Below are positions 53,806-61,482 of a stretch of 64,000 bases of DNA, one piece after another (the stretch's first letter is position 1; each line of letters begins with the position of its first letter). The notes below the pieces were generated by a model that was not told the origin of the DNA, made no database searches, and was given only the letters and a program-made list of their open reading frames with translations. A program made the translations under genes and the position numbers. The DNA comes from Hericium rajendrae (Eukaryota; Basidiomycota; Agaricomycetes; Russulales; Hericiaceae): positions 248,001 to 312,000 of the forward strand of contig JAVRDV010000017.1 in the NCBI GenBank assembly GCA_033439255.1, read 5' to 3'.

Positions 53806-56800
53806 AAGCGCCCCCCGGTCACGTCGTCCGTGGGTGGCAAGAAACATTTCTTTGATCCGTCGAATCGCTTCTCTGTATTATCCGACCCCTGTGAGCAATC
53901 GTATCCATCATCTTTGTGCATGTCCGCTATCACGCCCAACCGTCAGACACTGTCCATTACGCTCCAGGCCAAGATTATCACTGCCCCGATCAAGAAACAA
54001 ATCGACGCTGAGGCACTTCTCGATAGTGGTGCAGAAGGCATCATTATGCACCCCGAGTTTGCCAAGAAACACCAGTTCCCCCTCAAGAAACTCCCTAAAC
54101 CCTTTCCCGTTTGCAATGTGGACAACTCCGAAAACATCATGGGCTGGGTCCGCTATTCAGTCAACCAGAACATCTGCATTTACGCCAAGGACTCGACGTC
54201 CTTCCATGAGGAGACAGCTGAGTTCTATCTCGTTAACATTGGCGACTACGACATTATCCTTGGGACCGATTGGTTACAGGAACACAACCCTGAAATTGAT
54301 TGGGTCTCTCGTCGTGTCGACATGACTCGCTGCCCTCCCTCTTGCACTCTGAATAAACCCCCGGTCAAGAACCTGTCCACTCGCACTGAACGCCGCCACT
54401 CAGCCCCTCGTCCACCAGTCCTCAGCGCTGCTGCAGTACTGCTCCCCCCACCTTGCCCCCCTCCATTGCTCCCACTGCCCCCACCATTTGTCGCTGCTCC
54501 ACTTCCCAAATACGTGATCCCCGCTCGCCGAGTCCAAGGTGTTCGCCTTCGCCGCATCCACCTGTCCAAAGTCCCTGCACATCTATTCACCGAGGACGAT
54601 GACCCCCGACCTAATATCGATGACGACTGGGTTGAAGAGGGCCTTCGCCTAGCTGGTGTTCTCCCTGACTGGGACACACCACCCCCACCAGACGACGACC
54701 CCGACTATCAACACACCATCCGTATCCGTCGCTCTTTCACCAATGCTCAGAAACTGGCTGAGCGTGTGGCCACATGTGTTGCAGAGAAGTCCTTTGCTGA
54801 GATGGTTCCCCCTCAGTATCAGGATTTCCAACCTGTCTTCGACGAGGAATCCTCTCATCGCCTCCCCGAACGTCGCCCTTGGGATCACGCCATTGACCTG
54901 AAAGATGGTTTTGAACCCCGCTCCTGCAAGGTCTATCCCATGGCTCCTACTGAGCAGGAGGACCTCGATTCATTCCTCGATGACCAGGTCAAGAAAGGCT
55001 ACATCTGTCCTTCCAAATCCCCTATGGCGAGTCCCTTCTTCTTTATCAAGAAAAAGGATGGAAAACTACACCCCGTCCAGGACTATCGCACCCTCAACAA
55101 AGGCACCATCAAGAATGAATATCCCCTGCCCCTCATCTCTGAACTCATTGACAAGCTCAAGGGTGCCAAAGTCTTCTCCAAGATGGACGTTCATTGGGGT
55201 TACAACAACGTTTGCATCAAGGAGGGCGACGAATGGAAAGCCGCCTTCAAAACCAACCACGATCTCTTTGAACCCCTGGTGATGTTTTTTGGTCTTACCA
55301 ACTCCCCTGCCACGTTCCAAGGAATGATGAATGAACTTTTCAAGGATCTCATCGATACGGGCAAAGTCGTCATCTACATGGACGATATCCTCATTTTCAC
55401 CGAAACCCTCGAAGAACATCGCGACCTTGTGCGCAAGGTCCTCCAATGCCTCCAGGACAATGACCTCTTCCTCAAACCAGAGAAGTGCTTGTTCGAGCAG
55501 CCCTCCGTTGAGTTCCTCGGTCTCATCATCTCCCATAACACGCTCGCCATGGACCCCGTCAAGGTTGCAGGCATTGCTGAATGGCCTGCCCCTCGTAACG
55601 TCAAGGACGTCCAGTCCTTTGTTGGCTTTGGCAACTTCTATCGACGCTTTATCCAGGACTTCTCCAAAGTCGCTCGTCCCATGTTTGACCTTACCAAGAA
55701 AGACCATCCTTGGGCCTGGTCTGTTGAATGTCAACATGCCTTTGAGGCTCTTAAAGCTGCGTTCACCTCATCCCCAGTCCTTATCATGCCTGACCCGTCC
55801 AAACCCTACCTGGTTGAGGTCGATGCCTCAGACTATGCCACAGGAGGTATCCTATCCCAGTGTGGGGAGGACGAGCAATGGCACCCTGTTGCTTACATCT
55901 CCAAGGCCTTCACCGCCCCCGAACGCAACTACGACATCTATGACAAGGAACTCCTGGCCATCATCCGTGCCCTCGAAGCCTGGCGCCACTACCTGGAAGG
56001 TTCTCCCCATACTGTGGAGATCTGGACCGACCATAAGAACCTGGAATACTTCAAGTCTGCCCAAAAGCTGAGTCGTCGTCAAGCTCGCTGGGCTCTCTTC
56101 CTCACTCGTTTCGACTTCACCCTGATCCACAAACCCGGTATTCATCACCGGCCAGATGCCATGTCGAGGCGACCTGACCATAGAGAGGGGGTGAATGACG
56201 ACAACTCTGATCGTGTCCTCCTCGACCCCAAGTACTTCCAGATCCATGCTACACGTCCAGCTGCTGTCAAGTCCATTGGCAATGCTGATCTTCGCCAACG
56301 CATTCGCAATGCCAAGACCAAGGACATTGAGGTCGTTCAAGCCCTTGATGTGATCCTGAACAATGGTCCTCGCTCCCTCGTCAAGAACCTCCAAGAATGG
56401 AACTACGAGGATGGCCTCATCCTCTTTCGTGGCAAAGTCTACATCCCTGCTGACAAGGACCTTCATCGGGACATCGTCAAGCTGCATCATGACACCCCCA
56501 TGGCTGGTCACCCAGGATGCTACAAGACCTATGAGCTCCTCAGTCGCAACTACTGGTGGCCCGGTATGTCTGTCTTCGTTCGTGATTATGTCGATGGCTG
56601 TGCTACCTGCCAGGCCACCAAGGTTCAAAATCACCGCCCTCATGTTGAAACAATTCCCAATGCCATCCCTACCCGTCCCTTCCAAGACATTACCTCGGAC
56701 TTCATCGTCAAACTCCCAGAATGCCAAGGCTATGACTCCATCAATGTGGTTGTCGACCGTTTTACAAAGCACGTCTCCTTCACTCCTTGTAAAGAGACCA

Positions 56801-57936
56801 TTACCAGTGATGGCACAGTCGACATCCTTTTTGACAGGATTTATCGGAACTACGGCCTCTGGGAATGCCTCATCTCTGATCGTGGCCCACAGTATGCAGG
56901 CAAAGTCATGCATGGTGTCTTTGACAAACTTGGTATCAAGTCCTCCCTCAGCACCGCCTATCATCCACAGACCGACGGCGAGTCAGAACGTGTCAATCAA
57001 GAACTCGAGCAGTTCCTTCGTACCTTCTGCAACTACCGTCAGGATGACTGGGTCCAATGGCTCCCTTATGCTGAGTTCTCGCACAACCACCGTATCCACA
57101 GCACCACTAACCGAGCTCCATTTGAAATGCTCCTCGGCTATATTCCCACTGCCATCCCCACTGTCAACCCCACATCGTCTACACCCGCCGTCGAGGATCA
57201 TTTCCGTCACCTCGAACAACTTCGCACTGAGGTCCAGGCCAGCCTTCAAACAGCTGCTGATCTCATGAAGCGCAACAACCAGGACCATATGCACGACACC
57301 ATTCACTTCCAGGTTGGTGACAAGGTCTGGCTCGATGGCAAGAACATCAAAACCACGCGACCCAAAGCTAAGCTTGCTGATCGACGCCTGGGCCCTTTTG
57401 AAATCACTGACGTCCTGGGCCCAGTCTCTTATCGACTGAAGCTACTGCCCACCTGGCGTATCCACCCGGTGTTCCACACGTCCCTGTTGTCCCCTTACAA
57501 GGAAACTGATGCTCATGGTCCCAACTTCCCTGCACCACCACCTGACCTTGTGGAGAGCGAGGAAGAGTACGAAGTTGAGTCTGTCCTCGATGCTCGTCTC
57601 ACCCGGAACAAACGCGGCATTGAATATCTCATCAAATGGGCAGGCTACCCTGATTCGGAAAATCAGTGGCTTTCACGTACCTCCCTTTCCAATGCCCATG
57701 GTGCAATCACCGACTTCTACACCCGCCATCCGCATGCACTCAAGGCTCCCAATCTTCGTGGACTCATCTACCTCGACCCCGTCCATGCTCATCATGCACT
57801 CCAGGTGAAAGTGCGTCTTAGAGAGGGGGTGATGTCACGGATCGCTCCATTTCTCTCCGCCTTCTTCTCTGCCATCAAGGCATCGCGTCGGTCATGTGCT
57901 CCAGCAGCCCCATCACATGTTCACTTCCTCACATGA
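53803..57936 (+). CDS. Gypsy A Pol polyprotein (PR-RT-RNase H-integrase-chromodomain)
   Basis: From GTG at 53830 the open frame encodes 1,368 residues without interruption; translation probably enters by -1 shift at 53797-53803. Protease has LLDSGAEG (residues 63-70). Reverse transcriptase has the intact YMDD box (516-519) followed by ILIFTETLEEH. RNase H begins VEVDASDYATGG (about 660). Integrase has the HHCC zinc site (HHDTPMAGHPG, CATCQATK; about 885-925) and catalytic Asp, Asp and Glu in TSDFIVKLP, ISDRGPQY and TDGESERVNQEL (about 957, 1016, 1050). The chromodomain is YEVESVLDARLTRNKRG with YLIKWAGYPDSENQWL (about 1247-1285). All catalytic residues seen are intact, so this ORF may encode active enzymes although its gag is split. 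The last 34 codons lie in the 3' LTR. Confidence 0.95.
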   Translation, partial: LKRPPVTSSVGGKKHFFDPSNRFSVLSDPCEQSYPSSLCMSAITPNRQTLSITLQAKIITAPIKKQIDAEALLDSGAEGIIMHPEFAKKHQFPLKKLPKPFPVCNVDNSENIMGWVRYSVNQNICIYAKDSTSFHEETAEFYLVNIGDYDIILGTDWLQEHNPEIDWVSRRVDMTRCPPSCTLNKPPVKNLSTRTERRHSAPRPPVLSAAAVLLPPPCPPPLLPLPPPFVAAPLPKYVIPARRVQGVRLRRIHLSKVPAHLFTEDDDPRPNIDDDWVEEGLRLAGVLPDWDTPPPPDDDPDYQHTIRIRRSFTNAQKLAERVATCVAEKSFAEMVPPQYQDFQPVFDEESSHRLPERRPWDHAIDLKDGFEPRSCKVYPMAPTEQEDLDSFLDDQVKKGYICPSKSPMASPFFFIKKKDGKLHPVQDYRTLNKGTIKNEYPLPLISELIDKLKGAKVFSKMDVHWGYNNVCIKEGDEWKAAFKTNHDLFEPLVMFFGLTNSPATFQGMMNELFKDLIDTGKVVIYMDDILIFTETLEEHRDLVRKVLQCLQDNDLFLKPEKCLFEQPSVEFLGLIISHNTLAMDPVKVAGIAEWPAPRNVKDVQSFVGFGNFYRRFIQDFSKVARPMFDLTKKDHPWAWSVECQHAFEALKAAFTSSPVLIMPDPSKPYLVEVDASDYATGGILSQCGEDEQWHPVAYISKAFTAPERNYDIYDKELLAIIRALEAWRHYLEGSPHTVEIWTDHKNLEYFKSAQKLSRRQARWALFLTRFDFTLIHKPGIHHRPDAMSRRPDHREGVNDDNSDRVLLDPKYFQIHATRPAAVKSIGNADLRQRIRNAKTKDIEVVQALDVILNNGPRSLVKNLQEWNYEDGLILFRGKVYIPADKDLHRDIVKLHHDTPMAGHPGCYKTYELLSRNYWWPGMSVFVRDYVDGCATCQATKVQNHRPHVETIPNAIPTRPFQDITSDFIVKLPECQGYDSINVVVDRFTKHVSFTPCKETITSDGTVDILFDRIYRNYGLWECLISDRGPQYAGKVMHGVFDKLGIKSSLSTAYHPQTDGESERVNQELEQFLRTFCNYRQDDWVQWLPYAEFSHNHRIHSTTNRAPFEMLLGYIPTAIPTVNPTSSTPAVEDHFRHLEQLRTEVQASLQTAADLMKRNNQDHMHDTIHFQVGDKVWLDGKNIKTTRPKAKLADRRLGPFEITDVLGPVSYRLKLLPTWRIHPVFHTSLLSPYKETDAHGPNFPAPPPDLVESEEEYEVESVLDARLTRNKRGIEYLIKWAGYPDSENQWLSRTSLSNAHGAITDFYTRHPHALKAPNLRGLIYLDPVHAHHALQVKVRLREGVMSRIAPFLSAFFSAIKASRRSCAPAAPSHVHFLT

Positions 57937-58255
57937 CCTGGGGCTATCCTTCACCCATGCCCTTGTTCCCCTTTGGGACATCCTATTGTTCTCCCTCCCA
58001 TTGTTCTCCTTTTGGCCACCATTGTTCTCACTCTATTGTTCGACCCATTATGGTGTCCATTGTTCTTTTCCCATTGTCGTCCCAGTACTTATAGGCTCCC
58101 TGTTGCTCGTCTATTTCCCTAGATTGTCCATTTCGTCTGTACTGCACTGTACCTCCAATACAGGTCACTGCGCTGCTAGTCGCTCTCTGCTCTCTCGCTC
58201 CCATCATCGCTGGTGACTTGGGTGGTTCTCTGCTGTCTACGACCGAGTCTTGACA
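57833..58255 (+). repeat. 3' LTR of Gypsy A
   Basis: Begins TGTCACGGATCG and ends CCGAGTCTTGACA. The preceding GAGAGGGGGTGA (to 57832) is the polypurine tract. The pol frame runs 104 bp into this LTR before its stop at 57936. Confidence 0.96.
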
Positions 58256-58259
58256 TAAG

Positions 58260-58335
58260 GCAGCACCCAGGGTGCTGCAAAAACATATGATATTCATAGA
58301 AAAACATATCGGCCGAGATCATAAGGATCTCGGCC
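58260..58335. repeat. Two perfect hairpins beside the Gypsy A insertion site
   Basis: GCAGCACCC-A-GGGTGCTGC occupies 58260-58278, and GGCCGAGATC-ATAAG-GATCTCGGCC occupies 58311-58335. The first begins at the target duplication. They may belong to the sequence into which Gypsy A inserted. Confidence 0.75.
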
Positions 58336-58445
58336 ATCGTCGCTACTGCTACGGCGGGCTTGGCTACGCCATTGCCAATGCCTGCGCTTATCGCTCGCTT
58401 ACCGCAAATCCTGCCCCGCGCGCTTACCGCTTCTCGCTGCGCGTA

Positions 58446-59010
58446 GTGTTTTGCAGGCTCGGGCGGGGCCTGAAGCCCGGGGCTTGGGCCTGGCTTTGCT
58501 GGGCTTGGGCTGAGGGAAACGGAGGCCCGAGCCTGACTGGCAGGCTTGGGTCAGGCTTGGGCCAGGCTCGGGCTTGAGCCCAGGCTTTGGACTTGTACAG
58601 TAGACTGGTTGCATGGGGCATGCATCGGGCATGGGCATGACATCAAGTTCAGGTACGATGACAGGCTCGGGCGTGGCAAGGGGCTTGGGCACAGCATCGG
58701 ACTCAGGGTCCTTGTCCTTGTCTGATGCGGGCATGGCAACTAGCGAGGGTGAGAGCGGAGGGGAGAAGAGGGCGAGGGCGAGCTGCTGCAGTATGCAGCA
58801 GAGAATGCGTCCGAGATGGGGCTGATGTATCACTGTAAGCACTGCGGGTTCCAGTCATGTAGCATGGCTGCGTCAACGATTCGCACAGCTGGTGCCAGTG
58901 TCATAGGTGCGATCATCGAAATATGCTATGTGGAGGGCACCAGCTCTGCGTGCTGTGCGGCGGGAATGGGGATTTGGTGTCACAGGGTGTGGATGGAGGC
59001 CCAGATGCCA
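58446..59010 (-). repeat. GC-rich dispersed repeat, copy 2 (inverted copy of 17222-17823)
   Basis: Same order of GGCTTGGGC-type units and the frame MYHCKHCGFQSCSM, now on the plus strand. On the minus strand it fuses to the gag-protease remnant, giving the tail PVASGPPSTPCDTKSPF that also occurs at 17260 on the plus strand. Confidence 0.7.
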
Positions 59011-59039
59011 CGGGCATGCGAGTTGGGATGTGAGCCATG

Positions 59040-61204
59040 TGAGGTGGGACTTCCCTTGCGGGGAGAGATGGTTTGCTCCCCGAACCACTAACCCACGTGT
59101 CCTCGTCCCAACTCCTCTGAGCTCCGATGCGTCCCTTCCCTGGTGCCTCAAAATCCTCTATTTCTTCCATCGTGACATGCCGCTTCTCGTGGGTTGCTTC
59201 GGTGGCCCTGTTGCTGGTGATGTCATCTTCTACAACCTCCTCGATGTATGCCGATAGCGGCTCCGTGTGAATGACATGTGGTTCAATGAGATCAGCTGAA
59301 TTCTGTCTGCAGGGTTTATGATTCAAAACTTGCCTCGAGGGGGGATTATCTCCCCCCGCAAAAGTGCTAAATTGCTTCCAATCGAGCAGGAGGTTGACTC
59401 CTCTCATTAAGTGAGCTCTCTCGTAGAGAGGCACGTGCAGCTGGTTGAGCAACTTTGCTGCATGTTCATTCAGACCATGGATGTGTACAGTATCCATGCG
59501 ATAATCATGGATGGCATTGAATGCATGGAGGAGCAGTTTGCCTAAGAGGAAGGCCCATCCGCTGCCACTGTTGAAAACCTCAAAGGAGCCTTGTACTCCC
59601 ACACCACTCAGCTCAATTCTCCCATGCCACACTGCTTCTGATAACACTCGTGCCCTGTTCGCCATTCGAAGCATCTTCTTGGAAGGTGCCCATCTTCCTA
59701 AATGGTGCTTGATTTTGTTAAATGCAGTGATGCACATGGCGTCCACCATGGCGCCATCGTCGAATAGTGCCCGAACTCGCGTACATTCACCCTGCAGTCT
59801 GCATAGGCATACTTCATGTACGAATGGTGTGACATCTCCCTCCAGCGATGCCAGCACTGTGCCCACAGCATACAAGTCAGAAACATCAGATTGCAGACTC
59901 ATCGTGAATCTAGTTACATCAGGACATTCCAAAATGTCTGTATCTGTGGGGCAATCGGGCTCGTCCTCGCACGTCACCTCCTCCGTGGTGAGGACCTCTG
60001 CACTCCTGGATCGAGAAACTTCCCGGGCTGCCTGTACGCTCTCTACGCAGATGGCCCTTTGCCATTTCCCGACTGGTCCTCCATGTGTGCAATGCTGTCT
60101 GCCCAGAGATGTGCAGTTTGTATGCCTGGTCCGTCGCAACATACTGGACGTGCAGAACTGGTTCCTGCATCATTCGCTGGCAGTAATTACACCACTTGTG
60201 CTCAATGTCCAGGACCCGGTCCTGAGGAGGAGCTACACATGCATCGCCCCGGTGGCCTTGCCGACTGCAAGACCAGCATTCGGCTGAACACAAAGGGTTG
60301 GTGCCAGGGCATAGGGGAATGGGTGTGCGCTCGGTGACATAGGGGTTAAAACTGTGAGTCTCTGTGAACCGCGTGAGCTGCAGTTGGTACGCGGCATGGC
60401 CAGCGTCCGTATCCAGGTGATGTGGCAGGGTGTTCATTGCCTGTTGAACCACATCGCGATGCAGCGGTGTGCTGACATTCGCGGGCAGGCCCTGCATCTG
60501 CGGGTGCAGGCTGGTGGGGTTGGGCATGGTGGGTGGTCTACGGTATTGCAGCGCAGCTGGCGGTTGGTACTGAGGCTGCGCAGTGCTGAGGCATTGAGGC
60601 TGTGTAGTGCTGAGGCGTTGGAGCTAGGCATTGAGACACTGGACGTCCACATTGATGTGGGCAAGCTCCCCGTCGGCGCGTCGTTTCACCTCCACCTTGT
60701 CACAAAGTTGCCCAATATCGATGTCCGTGACTGCTAGGATGAAGGCCGTCCAGTCAGCATGCGTTTTGGGTATGAAATCTTTGATTATGTCAGGCAGCTC
60801 ACGCTGGATGAGCCATATATTTTGCATCATGTTCACGATGCCGGCCTTCTCTGCTAAGTCGAGCATATGCTTGGCCCATTGGATGTGTGTCCACACGTTG
60901 CAGCCTCCGACTGTCACCTTCGTGCCCAAAATCTCTACGCGCAGCTTGTAATCCATCATCTCCTGCTGTAGCTCTGCCATAGTTTTCACAACCTTCTTCA
61001 CCAGCTTCCACCTCATGAGGAATGCGAGCTCGAACACGGGCCAATTCGCCATGGCTTGGGGGGGGCAAGACCTTGTACCAGTCCTCTGCCGGCGAGTCCT
61101 CGTAAAGGTAGTGCACAAACTCGGTCACCCAATCGGGACCCGGCGACTTCCCGAGGTCCTCCTGGTAACATTGGTACAGCTGCAGGAAATTCCCCGGGGG
61201 ACAC
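59040..61204 (-). pseudogene. Gypsy C: gag-protease remnant of a third Ty3/gypsy lineage
   Basis: Right to left: Gag start region PPGNFLQLYQCYQEDLGKSP and TEFVHYLYEDSPAEDWYKVL (61204-61065); then, after a one-base shift at a C7/G7 run near 61060, MANWPVFELAFLMRWKLVKK and VEILGTKVTVGGCNVWTHIQ (61045-60880); a zinc knuckle CWSCSRQGHRGDAC (about 60270); a further shift; and an aspartic protease-like domain with LFDDGAMVDAMCITAFNKIK and WHGRIELSGVGVQGSFEVFN (59770-59580), followed by RMDTVHIHGLNEHAAKLLNQ. DGA in LFDDGAM is the likely catalytic triplet. RT and integrase are absent: the frame instead runs into the GC-rich repeat at about 59010. At least two frameshifts and a 3' truncation make it a relic. 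Confidence 0.75.
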
Positions 61205-61205
61205 T

Positions 61206-61482
61206 CCTACTGTATCTACTTACTTTATGGTACTAAACCCTATTATATTAGGCAAAGCCATGTTATGATAACAATCAATAAATGGTAAGAGTACTAATAG
61301 GAGAAAGTTAATAAAGCTATTCTATTAGCCATATAAAGGCATGTCCTCCCACAGCAGTTACCTCTCTGCCCGGGGCCTCTATACAGCTTTTTCCCACACT
61401 TATTAAGGGCAGATAGAGGTTCTGACTAAGCATTTTTATTTGTAAAACATATAGATTACTATTTATCTAATCTAATCTACCT
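61206..61482. repeat. Dispersed repeat copy 2 (see 25898-26175)
   Basis: Begins CTACTGTATCTACTTAC directly at the 5' edge of the Gypsy C gag remnant. It shares AGTACTAA/GGTACTAAA, CCATGTTA and a TATA-like CCATATAAAGGC with the first copy and ends near TAATCTAATC. Confidence 0.5.

Larger units (their letters stand above)
38754..58255 (+). mobile_element. Gypsy A: Ty3/gypsy chromodomain retrotransposon, split by a nested insertion
   Basis: 423-bp LTRs at 38754-39176 and 57833-58255 bound gag, a long pol and a C-terminal chromodomain, all on the plus strand. The target duplication is TAAAG before and TAAGG after, with one transition. The LTRs differ at nine positions by my count, all transitions. 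Gag is interrupted at 40782-53178 by Gypsy B in the opposite orientation; without it the element is about 7.1 kb. The order protease, RT, RNase H, integrase, chromodomain identifies a chromovirus. The chromodomain is thought to direct insertion to heterochromatin, which fits the surroundings. Confidence 0.96.
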
